From contig NW_006494916.1 of NCBI RefSeq assembly GCF_000471905.2, positions 2,295,025 to 2,359,024 on the forward strand: DNA of 64,000 nucleotides. Reading direction: 5' to 3'. Position numbers and translations under genes: made by a program. Below, in pieces: positions 49,578-61,680 of the stretch. The notes beneath the pieces are model-generated. The model was not told the origin of the DNA, searched no databases, and saw only the letters and a program-made list of their open reading frames with translations. The number at the start of each line of letters is the position of its first letter. Within the stretch, counting starts at the first letter, position 1. This DNA is from Amborella trichopoda (taxonomy: Eukaryota > Streptophyta > Magnoliopsida > Amborellales > Amborellaceae).

Positions 49578-51043
49578 CTAAACCATTCACACCAACACAT
49601 AAAGCTCTCTATTTTTTTGTATGCTAAAGCACATGATAGCATAGAACAGAAAGTGAAAGACTGTAAGAGAGATAGAAAACTAAAAGGAACTAGAGAAGAT
49701 ATTCAAGTCCCCAAGGAGCAAACTCCCGTAGGGGGGGGGGGGGAGCAAAAATTTAGTAATGTACATCTACTCCCTTTGCTAGGACACATATTTGGTGGGT
49801 TTTCTAAACATGAAGTTTTAGAATCGACTTAAAAAATTAGAATCGCTGGATCAGTAATAAAACAAATAAAAAATAAAAGTTCTCATACAGTCCAAAATTT
49901 GAATGCATTCCATATACTCAGTTCTAGTGCATCGGTCAGAAGACCAAATCGAGGATTTTTACGAGCTGAAATTTTTGTTACTTAAATATAACAAGATGAT
50001 TATTTACAAAAGAAAAAAAAAATTGAAATATGAGTTTTCTAATATGTAAATCTCACCCTCTAGAAATTGGACGGTTTCTACTCAATCTTGAGATATAATC
50101 CTTTTCAGAATACTTAGATCTCACCCTCTGTAAATTGGACGGTTTCTACTCAATCTTGATATATAATCCTTTTCAAGTGTTTAGAGGGTGCAATTAAAAA
50201 TTATTTTTTGTTGAGGTTAGTATATGTATTAAAGAGGTTATATCTCAAAAATTTGGGGCTCCTAGGTGGGGTTTTATCTGAGGAAGTAAATGGACAGTAT
50301 ACTTTCGAGGGAGTAGAATATCATTTGAGATTTGAAGCAAGGGAATGAATCTGCAATATGCTTTTGTGGGTGTGCATAAAATCTTTTGGAATATTCAATT
50401 GCCAAGTAAAAACTATACATAAAATCACATCACCACGACCCTCATATGTCAAATGGAAATAGTTGAGAGTGTGTCGTGGTACCACTCAAAGAAATTCAAA
50501 ACCCCGAGTCGGAAGAAGAACATACCCCAACCGTCCAAGATTGACATCTGACTGTCGAGATGACATGTTTAAGGGCCATTTTTATATTTTGTGGAAATAA
50601 AGATGCCTTAATATAACAATTTCTTATTCAGCTAGTTAGGGTGGCTAAGCACTATAACATGACGTCTTGATTTTCATTTCTACCAAAAGTAAGAAATTCA
50701 TTTCTCATTAAATTACCCCCAAAAAACACCCAAAAACAAAAGATCATAGTTATTATAAACAATGTGAGCCTAGTATTGACATATGTGAATACTTTGTAAC
50801 TCCTTGTATAAAAATAGAACATTGTGATTAATTCATTTGTAAAAAAATTGAAGACATTTAGTTAGTATAAATAATGTGAGCCTAGTATTGACATATGTGA
50901 AAGCATGGAAACTCCATGTTTAAATATAGCACCATGTGATTTGTAATAAGGGCTGCATTGAAAGTATCATAAGAAGAGCCCAGTTATTATAAAGGTAAGC
51001 TAGGCTGCATCATAAGAATTTGGAGAAGAGCTCTATATCGTAC
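49578..51043 (-). other. Intron 3 of copy 4
   Basis: GT-AG intron of about 1.47 kb without the hAT-like insertion; it includes the two-copy 68-base repeat (about 50040-50175) and lacks the palindrome of units 1 and 2. Confidence 0.6.
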
Positions 51044-51365
51044 CTGCAAATTATTGGCTATATTAACCACAAAAGCATTTTTCTCCGGTTTCACGATGAT
51101 CCATTTTCCATCTTTGAGCACTTGCAATCCTCCTACTTCATCTTGCAAAGTAACTGTAATGCCATTTGAATCGGAATGCCCTGGCAGCCCAAGTGTTAGG
51201 ATGGGATCTGGGCATGGAGGATAGTAATTTATCAACTGTATTTGATTATGCTTGCCAAATTTCTCATTCAAATAACCAGAATCAAGTCCAAATCCTTCAG
51301 ATAATAGAGCCAAGAGCTTTAGTGTCAATGCCTTGATTTCAAGAGCATACTTACTAGCTACCTCC
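51044..51365 (-). pseudogene. Dioxygenase copy 4, exon 3 (intact exon)
   Basis: 322 bases fully open from 'REVASKYALEIKAL' to 'NIANNLQ', with 'GHSDSNG' and the complete 'LQDEVGGLQVLKDGKW' segment. It is the only undamaged exon 3 in the window. Confidence 0.85.
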
Positions 51366-51777
51366 CTACAGGAAGAGGCCTCCACTGCGTTAGATAAGCT
51401 TGAAAACAAAAAAAAAATAAAAAACAAATATGAAAGAGCTTTTTAGGGGGAAAACCAAGCCAATATCGATACTTTGCCCAAATGGATTTGGTCTTGGCCG
51501 ATTCTCGGTCCAAATCGACGAGCTCATATCTAGATAGCCAAGTTTCCAATATATATTGATTATGTGCCACAACAAAATGATGTAAAAAAAGAAAAAAAGA
51601 AAAGAACCTTTAATTGCTATCTCATTGAGTTGGGTATTCATTCGGCATTCATTTTAGATATTATATATGATTCCATCTCCTCCTCATTTCCTCCCCTTAC
51701 TTTGTTTTCTTTAACGCAATAACTAACCCAAACAAAATAAGCTATTTTTTCCAATCCTCTCTCTCTTTTTAGAAAAA

Positions 51778-54715
51778 TTTAAGGAAACATTGTGGAGAGG
51801 GTGGTGCATATTTTGTCACTTTTATTGATGATTTTTAAAGAAAACACATGGGTTTCTATGCTGAAAAAGACATCAGACGCCATTGATTATACCCAAAAAT
51901 TTAAGGCGTTAGGAAAAAATCATAAAGGTAAGAACATCAAGTGTGTCAGCACCGATAATGAGGGGGAACTTTATCCTAGTGAATTTAATAATTTTTATAG
52001 TGAGCATGGTATTGTTAGGAGGTTGACAGATCGTGAAACACCTCAACAAACTGATATTGTTGATAAGATTAATCGTACCATTATAGAGCGTGCCAGGTGT
52101 ATATTAAGTGTTGTCGGGTTAGAGTAGTGTTCTGAGTAGAAGCAGTTCATACAGCTTGTTTCCTAATTATTATGTCTTTCAGCTCTGTTATTAGCAACAA
52201 GAACTACAAGTGGTTTGGACAGGTAAACCTGTTGATTATTCTTTCCTTCATGTTTTTAGGTGTGCTGCATATTCATTTATTCTAAAGGAGAAAAGAAAGA
52301 AGTTGGATGCAAAATCCAAAAAGTGTGTTTTTATTAGCTCTTTTAATGGTTCAAAGGGTTATAGCTGGTGGGATCCTACTAACTACAAGATTACAATTAG
52401 CCGAGATGTTACCTTTAATGAAAATTCCATGCAGAAAAACAAAAGATATGCCAGATGCAAAAACTATTGAGATGGAATGCACCCATGAGAACCAGCGAGA
52501 TAATGGTCAGGACCATGAACCTGTAATTATCCAGGTGCTTGAAAAATATTTAGGTAGTGGGGAGTCATGTTCTTATCGTGAAGCATGTGAGGTTGATGAA
52601 GCTTGTCAATAGAGAGCATTCATGGAAGAAGAGATGGAAGACCTATAGATAAATAAGACACGTACCTCATCGAATTATGAGATGAGTGAAGGCAGTTGGT
52701 AGCAGGTGCGTCTTCGAGAAAAATAAAACTTCTGATGATACTATTTAAATGTATAGAGCTTGATTGGTTTTGAAAGACTATGCTCAACTATCAAGTATTG
52801 TTTTTTATGAGATTTTTTCTCTTGTTGTGCACATGTCAACTATTAGAGTTGTTTTAGTGATGATTACTACTCTTGATTTAGAGTTGAAACAATCAGAGGT
52901 GAAAAGTGCTTTTTTTATTGATGACTTAAAAAGAATAAATTTATATGACCCAACCTGAAGGCTTTGTTAAGGAAAGTAAAGAGAACTTGTTTGTAGGCTC
53001 AAGAAATCATTGTATGGGTCGAAACAGACATCGAGATGTTGGTACAAATGATTTGACGCTTTCATATTGAGCTTGAATTTTTATAGATGTGAAGCCGACC
53101 ATTTTACATATTTTCTTGGATGTAGTGATGGAAACGTTACTACCTTGTTATTATATGTTGATGACATGATTATTGCAGAACCGAACAAAGAGTATATTGC
53201 AACACTTAAAGCTCAGTTGACTAGAGGATTTGAGATAAATGATTTGAGAGTCATTAATCGAATTCCTAGGATGCATGTAATAAAGACAGGAAAAATAGGA
53301 AAATATGGTTAACCAGAAGAGTTGTGTGGAGAGGGTTCTATAGGGTTTCAATATGCAAATTGCCAAACAAGTTAGTACCTCATTCTTATGCATATGAATT
53401 TGCCTCTGAAACATAGTCCTATCACCAAAGCAGAGACAACACAGATGTCTCAAGTACCAAATACATCCGCAGTAGGGAGGCTCTTTTTGTTATCACTAGC
53501 ATCATATTTGACATAACACAAACAGTGGGAGTTGTGAGGAGATATAAGGTAAATCTTGGTCCTTATCACTAGACTGTTGTGAAGTGGATTCATCGGTATT
53601 TGAAGGGAATTTGCAATGCTGGTAGTTGTCGCAATATAAAGGATTTGAAAGTCACTGATTGTGTTGATGTAGATTTTGTAGGGAACTTGGATATACAATA
53701 TATGGTTTTTCTTTGGGAGGTGGTGCAGTTAGTTGATTATCATAGTTGCAATCTATGGTGACTTTGTTTTCTACAGTGGTTGAATATATGTTATTTACTT
53801 ATGCAACCAAAGAAGCAATTTGGCTAAACATGTTAATTGGAGAATTCTGAGTAGTGCAAAAAAGTTTATCGCGTCATTACGATAACCAGAGTGCCTTGTT
53901 TCTCGTAAGGAGTTCAATCTTCTATGAAGTGACTAAATATATTGATGTTCAATATTACATTATCCATGATGTAGTAAAACATGAAAGAATTTTATTGCAA
54001 AAAAGTTATAGTGATGAAATATCAACGGATATATTAACTAAGCCCAATAGAAAGGGGAAGTTCACCTTGTGCAGGACTTCCTTGGAGTTTGAGGTTACTT
54101 GATGATGAGTAACTGGTGGGCAACAATTTTTAGATTAGGCTAAGTCAAAATAGAAACATATCTTTAAGCGAGAGAATGTTAATAACATGAATACATGTAT
54201 CCTATTTTTTGGAAATTTCATTATTTTTATAACTAATTAGATTTCTTATATATATAGTAATCCTATTTTGTAGGATTTGAAACCATGTGGATATGTGAAA
54301 GTGGGTACCCTTGGGAAGAGGGAAACCTTTCCTAACTCTTATAACATAGGGAGAGAGAAGACGGGTCACGTGAATGCATATGAGTTTCATTTTTAAAAAA
54401 GTCATGTTTTGTAGAGAGAGAAAACAATGCAAGGAAAAGTTTAGCGAAATGGTTAGTTTTCTTTAGCCTTTGGGTTGGTGTTCTAGAGAGAGAAAGACTA
54501 TGTTTCAGGGCTTGAAAGAGTATGTTATCCCTTGTATTCTCCATGCCTGCATAATATTTTTCTGATTAGTGGAAGAGAACTTTGATATCCTGTATATATA
54601 GGAAACTTGCCAAACTACGTAAATCCTTTCGTCACCATCTTTTCACTCTTTGTAATGTTTTCCTTTCCTTCATGTTTCGAAAACCTTGGTTTTTATCTTC
54701 TATAATTTTCACCCA
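51778..54715 (+). mobile_element. Copia remnant in intron 2, unit 4
   Basis: 5'-truncated. Integrase frame at 51792-52127 with 'NEGELYPSEFNNFYSEHGI' and 'TPQQ', connector at 52210-52470 ('GKPVDYSFLHVFRCAAYSF'), reverse transcriptase at 52620-53312 with 'LLYVDDMIIAEP', RNase H at 53480-54102 with 'DNQSALFL' and 'DILTKPN', and a presumed 3' LTR at about 54114-54715 (TGGTGGG...CACCCA). It has the longest open stretches of the copia remnants but is still interrupted. gag, protease and the 5' LTR are absent. Confidence 0.8.
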
Positions 54716-57700
54716 AAAGTAGAGGCCCACATGCCCACTTACTTACCTTCTTTAAATAAATAAAAATAAAACAGAACCATATTCCGTATGACCAAACAAT
54801 TTCTAGCCATAAATATAAAGAAATGTATACAATGATACTATTTACTTTTGATACAAAGACGTGGGATTTGTGATCAGGTAGTTGAGGGTATGTCATTGTT
54901 TGGGCACAAATTCCAAAATCATATTTTTTGAGTGTTACAGCACAATTTCATCTCTTTCACATCCAATAATCGTGACCTCCTCGTATAAAAATTAAATGAT
55001 CTCACAGTATACGAACCTTAAACATAACCATGGTCCAACCAATGCGGTAGGGGGATGCCGAGGGGGTGGATGACATTGTACCAAGGCACCTAGCCATGCT
55101 GGGTCTACTTACTTTCATCAGCGCCTAAGAACTGATTGGATGGTGATGACACTTATAATCATGGATTTTCTTGTATAAAAATTAAATGATCTCACAGTAT
55201 ACGAACCTTAAACATAATCATGGTCCAACCAATGCGGTAGGGGGATGCCGAGGGGGTGGATGACATTGTACCAAGGCACCTAGCCATGCTGGGTCTACTT
55301 ACTTTCATCAGCGCCTAAGAACTGATTGGATGGTGATGACACTTATAATCATGGATTTTCCATCATCATACAAATTATAGTTTGGGAAAGTGTAGAATGA
55401 GAGCTTTTATCTTTGATAGATGGTGGTCACATTAATCTTGACCATTGGATGTGAAATTGGGTGGCTGCAATTATTCCATTGACCAAGCTCCAACTTCAAA
55501 AGGAGTTTTTTCGATTTTTGTAAAACATCGAAGCTATCAAATTTCACATCGAACCGTAAAAGATCTCATTGTATATGATCCAGGTTAGTTATATCATGAT
55601 GGAGTTTACACCATCATACGGATCATTGTTATATTATGCCAAATACAAGCACACTATGCAACCTATAGCTTTCAAAACTACTAGGACCATGGGGCGGTCT
55701 TCACCTCTCTAGGACCATACACTAATTTGGACTTTTCAATCTCTCTAGGACCACAGACCAATGTTTTTTTCCTCTCTCTAGGGGGAGACCATATTATTTG
55801 GCAAACATTTAGCCATCGAATCTAGACCACTATTAAGGCTTTTCTCTCTAGGGTGAGAGCATAGGACTGATTGACATCTTAGCTGTCCAAATTTGATCCG
55901 AGCTGAAAGGGAATTTAGGAAGGATGGAGTTTCAATAAGGCTTAGCTTTATGAAAGCAAAATAATGTCCCATCTCAAATCCTCATACATCTAGGCAACAA
56001 AAACCTCCATCATGGTTGTAAAATCAATTTCCAACACCGACATTTAAATTTGAAATTCATAAAATAGCACAAATCATGTGGATGTATATGCTTATTTTTG
56101 GGACGAAATGGATGGTCTAGATAATTTGTTAATATACGTTATTTTTAGAACTTGAAATCTTTTATTTTTTTTCCACAACCGTAATGTTCAAGCTCAGATT
56201 ATCTACATAAAGGTTTTTCAATGCTTGAATTGTAATTTTTGATGAGTTATATAGTGAAGCTTTACTTATTTTCATAGGGCTGCACTACTATTATACAATT
56301 TTCTTGTAGAGAAAAAGTATTCCAAGTGCAAATTGTCTAGGGAAAACTAGAGGAAAAACCATAAATACCCCCAAATCGAACTTTCTAGATATTCCCTAGT
56401 ATTTTTTATCTTTCATACCACACTAATGATTTGAATTTATTTTGCACTACTCCCAGCACAAAGGGTTTATTTTTTGGACCAAAGTATCTTCGTTGTAATC
56501 CACGTTTCCCACTCCAACTCTCTCTATCCTGGTTTGACACAAAATGTGCCAAAACGACACAATTTCACTATAAATCGGTCTGACGTATTTTGTGGCAGAC
56601 TAGTAGAATCTCAATATCCGAACCTGGTCTGGCACATTTTGTGTAGGACCGACACGTTGTCAAAAGCCAATCCAACTCACTGTTGTGCCAAAAATGACAA
56701 TTTTGAAGATGAAAATTCAGTTCGACATATTTTTGTGCCTAACTGGCACATATTGGGCATCAAACATGGAGTAAAATAGGGGGTATTTTTGTCCTAAATG
56801 ACCTTGCTTTATAATTTAGCGGGGTAGTTGCAACAAAAAAAAGTTTTGGGCTTAGGGTTGAGTCAAAATGTATTGGGGGATTACATGCTTAAAAAGTAGG
56901 GTCATATTTTTTCCAAAATTATAGGCACCTGCAAATTTTACTTTCAAGGCATCCCCTTGATACAATTCCGAAACAACATGTGTCGGACTAGCTTATGTTT
57001 AAATTGTGTTGGCCCAGCATAGGCCAAGAAAGAGAAAGCGGGAAACAAGGGTTAAACTTAGGATATTATAGTTCAAAAGAAGTTACAAGTTTTGCTTTAG
57101 ATGGGCATAAAAAAGACAATGTTGGGATTAATAGTGTGATATCAAAAGTTTTTTTTTTTGGGGTGGCGGGGTGCGTTACAGGGGGATATCCCTAGAAATT
57201 CTAATTTGGTGCGTAACTTGGAAAATATTTTTATAAATTGCACGTTAGGGACCTATTGTGAAAGATTGTTCTAGCTCCCAGCCGATCAATTCAACCTCCA
57301 AATGTACCAATATAAAAAATTTAACTTCTAAAAATAGTATATCTGGTACATATTATCTAGATTTTCTAATTTTAAGAGTTTTAAGTATTTATAGATATGC
57401 TCGATCTCTCTATTATTGAAACTTTAGACTTCATAGCGCTGCTGCCCCAATATGAAGGAATAGAGGGATACATGACTTAGATTTGTTGATCTTATTAATA
57501 AATCAAAGGAAATATTAAAAAGTTATTCTTAAGAAAAACAACTCTTAATCATTCACAGCTGTAGGACATAAAATAATTGAGTTTGTAATCACCATTTAAT
57601 GTCGAAAATTAGAAAAATATATAAAAAGGCTTTTTACTTTTAATACAAGGAGGTCACAACCATACGTATCTGTCATAATCAACATCTAATTACTATTAGC

Positions 57701-57773
57701 AATTGTGATCTCTTTGTAACAAAGATAATTGGTCTCATAGTACACACTCTCTAACAATTTTAAACGTAAATAC
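54716..57773. other. Rest of intron 2, unit 4
   Basis: Non-coding. Includes the tandem duplication 54983-55362 and the approximately 1.07-kb segment 54893-55966 that unit 1 lacks. No gene recognised. Confidence 0.5.
54983..55362. repeat. 190-base tandem duplication, unit 4
   Basis: Copies 54983-55172 and 55173-55362 are nearly identical, which suggests a recent event. Unit 2 has one copy (about 31199). Confidence 0.85.
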
Positions 57774-57985
57774 CTGTAATCCTCTAATGGATGGCATGGA
57801 TGCCTCAGAAAATCTCTCCAAAACTGAACCTTGCTTTGAAAGTTAAAACTTGTGCAAACTCTGACTTGTGTTTTGGGGTCCTTAGAGTAGAGCTTTTTTC
57901 TCTCTTCAATGGGCATCTCAAAAAACTCTGTGGTAACACCCAACATGTCTTGAATAACTTCTTTTGGAACCCCATGGTTAATGAT
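57774..57985 (-). pseudogene. Dioxygenase copy 4, exon 2 (33-base in-frame deletion)
   Basis: 212 bases. Reads 'IINHGVPKEVIQDMLGV', 'EFFEMPIEERKKLY', 'FWRDFLRHPCHPLEDY', then Arg, skipping the WPxKP motif. Compared with copy 1 it has two more residues after 'VCTS', closer to the family pattern. Confidence 0.8.
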
Positions 57986-58707
57986 CTAGTCCAATACATT
58001 TAACAAGAAGAGCAATATTAACTAATTGTAGGGGAAAGAGAGAACGATCAGGCAAGTGAACATATTGATGACAAGTGCTACAAATCACCACCCGGGAATG
58101 GACCCGAGCCATGGGCTGGGTGTGGGTAACATGGAACCAGTCTGGGTAACCGGTCGTAACCAAGTAGATCTGGGCCATGCTAAAAAGGGTTGAACGTTTT
58201 TAGATAAACTCAAAAAATACGATAGATATGTTTAAATTTTAATCAAAATAAAATACAAAAAATAGTGAAAAATAGGTAGGGGTATTTTAAATAAGAAAAA
58301 GTTAATATAGAGTCGAGGCTCTAAACAATCAAATTAGCACACAGCTCAAAAATTTCATTTGAAGAGGTTATTTTGATGCCAAATATAATCAAATTGATCA
58401 TCCCGACATCAAGATGCATAGACATCAGGAAAAGAAAATGGATTTCAATTTTAGAAATAAGGCATCTTATAATGCATTTTGGGACCGTCAATTTTATGGA
58501 TTTCAAGATTTTGAAGAAAAAAGAGATGAATAAAGTTCATGAAAGCCGAGAGTATTTTTTTTTTATAATTATTAGATGAAAATTATAGTATATTTTTTCT
58601 TATTTCCCTTTTTTCTTTTGAGTTCCTCACTTGCCCACCCTAAACGGCAAAAACCAGCAACAATCAGTTGTCGGTTCTGGGCAATCCGTACCTTTTTGTT
58701 GTGGAAG

Positions 58708-58711
<4 letters not shown>

Positions 58712-58749
<38 letters not shown>

Positions 58750-58750
58750 G
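58712..58750. repeat. GA microsatellite at the exon 1 donor, unit 4
   Basis: A plain GA tract directly downstream of exon 1 of copy 4. It is the undisturbed counterpart of the gap-containing tracts in units 1 and 2. Confidence 0.8.
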
Positions 58751-58757
58751 GGAAGAC

Positions 58758-58988
58758 CTGAAAAAATTCATAGTCTTCAAAGGCTTTAGAGATCTGCCGG
58801 ATAATATTTTGTCGACCTAAACCATCAGAAACACGACTGAGATCAAATACAGTAATGGATTCAGAAAGGGATTCATCGGAAGAGAACTTGGGTCGTTCTG
58901 CAACAGGAAGGATATACTTTTTTGTCAAATATTTGGAGTTGACAACATTGCTTATGAGTTTCTCTAATCCATTAGCAACCTCCGCCGT
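58758..58988 (-). pseudogene. Dioxygenase copy 4, exon 1 (start codon lost)
   Basis: 231 bases, open. The codon matching the copy 1 start is ACG. The frame continues open upstream to ATG at 59078 ('MDKGFKLLSWLTKVDAVQRK'), whereas in copy 1 this upstream stretch has a TGA. Confidence 0.75.
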
Positions 58989-60755
58989 GGCCGTTGATGA
59001 GAGACAAAATCTGCCCACTTTTCGTTGTACAGCATCCACTTTTGTGAGCCAACTTAGGAGTTTAAAACCTTTGTCCATTATCTGCTATTCTATCATAACC
59101 ATCCATCCAAATGTAATTTTGTTTTTATTTAAAAATACTTTTAATCAATTTTATTTAGTTATATTTAAAGAAAAACCTAAACCCCAAAATTCAGATAAAT
59201 ATTTTAAATCAAATAAAAAATAAAATATAAACTTAATTTTTAGCCAATAGAAACAGCTTTGTGCAATCTTAATTTAATTTTTCTCCCTCCATTTTCTTAT
59301 AGTGTGCATTCCCTTTTACCTTTTTTGCCCATAGATATCTATAGTGATATTATATCCAAATAAGGCGAGATACATGTATACAAGGAGGCTTTGACCATAG
59401 CCTCCTTGTTCTATTCATGTGAAAAGGACAAAGTTTTAGTGAGTCAACGGACTCATCAAAACATGTGTCTCCTCATTTATGAGACATCCATCCTTGCTAT
59501 ACCTCCTCACAACAGGAGATGTTGACTCACTAAATATACTTTTTATAATACTATAATAAAGTAATAATTTCCATATTATCTTATAATTTTGATATGTTAA
59601 TAGCAATTTTGCTTCTTCATAGTTGGCAGTAATTCTCTAAAGTTATTTTTATTTTTATTTAGTTATAGGTAGGCTTTATATAAGTTTAAACAAATTATTC
59701 ATCATAGCAAATATGCATTGGTTTTTCATTTTTTTTTTCGCTGGTTGTTCTATTAAAAAATGGGAGAATATCTTCATACCTCCCATTTTTTATGTTTTAT
59801 ATTTCAGTAGATCAAAGTTTTCAAAACTTATCTTGGGTTTTAAAAATTCTAAGTTTTATATCATTTAACCTCCTAAACTAAGTTTATCCCTTTCAAACCT
59901 ATTTTTTTGCCCCAAACAAATATAAGAAAGACATATCCTTCCTAAATATCATCATTTCCCTTTTCACGTAATTTTCTCCTAAATATGTCTCACTCGACCT
60001 GTTTTCCCACTCTCTCTCCCCTTCCCCGTGTCGCTCACTCTCTCTCTCTCCTTCCCCGTGTTGCTCACTCTCTCTCTCCCCCTTAGAGAGACAAAGAGGT
60101 GAATGTTAAGGAGAGAGAAATTTTGGGGGAATATATCACGTAAAGAGATGAAGGATTTAGAATGAGCGTATCTTTTTTATATTTGTTAGTGCTAAAAAAA
60201 CAGTTAAAAGTGGGTAAAGTTAATCACGCGGTTAGGAGATATATTTTGAATCATTCGGTCTATTAAAATATGGAAAGCGAAAATAGAGGGAACGAGCATA
60301 TTTCCCCTTTAAAAAGTATTTCTACTAAATTTGAAATGATATATGGAAGAGCATTACCATCATAATAATGGATATTACATATTCATTAGAATATTTTTTA
60401 CATGTTGTCCCATTCCTCATTTTATTATAAGGGGAAAGAGTGATAGATGAGGGAATCCTACAAAACACCCTTTGTGATGAGCACATGCAGGGTAAGTTGA
60501 CCCACGGTTTTTAAAAAGGAGACGGTTTTGGTGAGCCACCGGCTCACCAAAATAGGTGTGTCTCCCTATGCATTAGGCATTCATATTAATGTTTCATGTC
60601 GAAAAATATAATTGCACTATATCAAAATGGAGGGTGGACAAACACATTAAAAACCATAATTTTTAATTTTCATAATAAAATATTCTATATATGTAAACCA
60701 CTATAGTTGAGATTATCAAATCTTAAATGTTTGAGATGGATATTTTAAGAGTGAT
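58989..60755. other. 5' flank, unit 4
   Basis: Non-coding. Contains the conserved stem-loop (59380-59409), a CT-rich tandem repeat near 60003-60078, and a near-palindrome GGTGAGCCACCGGCTCACC near 60529. No promoter element assigned. Confidence 0.45.
59380..59409. repeat. Conserved 11-bp stem-loop upstream of copy 4
   Basis: ACAAGGAGGCT and AGCCTCCTTGT with the loop TTGACCAT. Same arms as in unit 1. Confidence 0.7.
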
Positions 60756-61680
60756 TGTAGGGTTATTAGGCATGTAGTATGCGGAACCTAGAATCTCAAA
60801 TACCATGATCCCACGCAAGATCGTATACATAGAAGGCTAAATGTGAAGTAGACAAATACAACTACAATCGAGTGCAAGAAATAATACAATAACTAAAAAC
60901 CATACCACCACAACACATGATTTATGTGGTTAACCCCATAAAGCTATATTTATAGGTTTGGCAAGTAGAAATCCAATATAACAATGACGATTACAATTTT
61001 TTGTTACAAAAGATATACCTATTTCTAAACATCAGTAAGAACCTTGTTGATCTTCCCTTCTAAACCCGCTCTCCCGAACGAATAGCACAAATGATCAACA
61101 TCTTATTCTCCTACTGGTATACTGCTACCGAAAAGAGCAACTTGAGAGCAATCGATAGACTTTCTCTTTTTTTTTCTCTCTCTCTTGGAGACCTATCTCC
61201 ATAATGAAGATTCCTTCGCATAACCCCTAGGAGGCTTCTATCTAAAGGATGAGTATTATGTCTTCCTTTGGTCCTCTTTTATAGAGATCACTTGGGCTTT
61301 ATTTTGTTCCCCAAAGAAGACCCCGTTTTCTTTTCCCATATTACTCTCAATGTTTTCAATAAAATATAGGTATAGTGACTTTGACTATCAACAAATCTAA
61401 CAATATCCACCTTGATCGTAAAATCACCAAATTCATCTTGCCGACTTTTATTGAATAGATTTCCTAATTTCATATCACTTGTTTCCATTGTGGAATTTTC
61501 AAACCATGTATCCATCAAACTTTATTATTCATATTTTTCTTAACATAAGTCTTAGCCCAGTATACACCTTGTCCTTTAATACCAATTGTAAGGTTACTAG
61601 GAACCCTAGCTTGTAAAACCGAGAATCTCAAATACCGGGATCCAACCCAAGATCGTATACATAGATGGCCAAACCCCACA
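60756..61680 (-). mobile_element. Small LTR retroelement, unit 4
   Basis: 3' LTR 60756-61402 (647 bases), internal part 61403-61586 (184 bases), 5' LTR end from 61587. The primer site is partly changed (TGGTATTAAAGG). Same truncated 5' LTR as in the other units. Confidence 0.7.

Larger units (their letters stand above)
49326..58988 (-). pseudogene. 2-oxoglutarate/Fe(II) dioxygenase copy 4 (all exons present, damaged)
   Basis: Exons 58988-58758, 57985-57774, 51365-51044 and 49577-49326 join in frame with GT-AG introns. Both iron ligands ('GHSD' and 'VEH', 54 positions apart), 'NYYPPCP' and the 'RIS' motif are intact. Damage: the ATG used by copies 1 and 2 is ACG (58988-58986), and an in-frame ATG lies 30 codons upstream at 59078. 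A 33-base in-frame deletion removes the 'NSWPLKPENY' part of exon 2. In exon 4 a CAG is TAG (49379-49377), removing the last 17 residues. Translation from 59078 would give 351 residues. Residual activity is unlikely but not excluded, so this may be annotated as a gene by automatic pipelines. Confidence 0.75.

Noticed and set aside
49445..49642. 65-codon minus-strand frame overlapping exon 4 of copy 4
   Set aside because: It is a shifted frame. The correct frame shows the iron His and the RIS motif.
51792..54102. Active copia element in unit 4
   Set aside because: Long pieces are open, but gag, protease and the 5' LTR are missing and pol is broken by stops and shifts.
60529..60547. GGTGAGCCACCGGCTCACC palindrome as a transcription-factor site
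   Set aside because: Near-palindromic and seen in more than one unit, but it matches no motif I can name with confidence and is far from the gene start.
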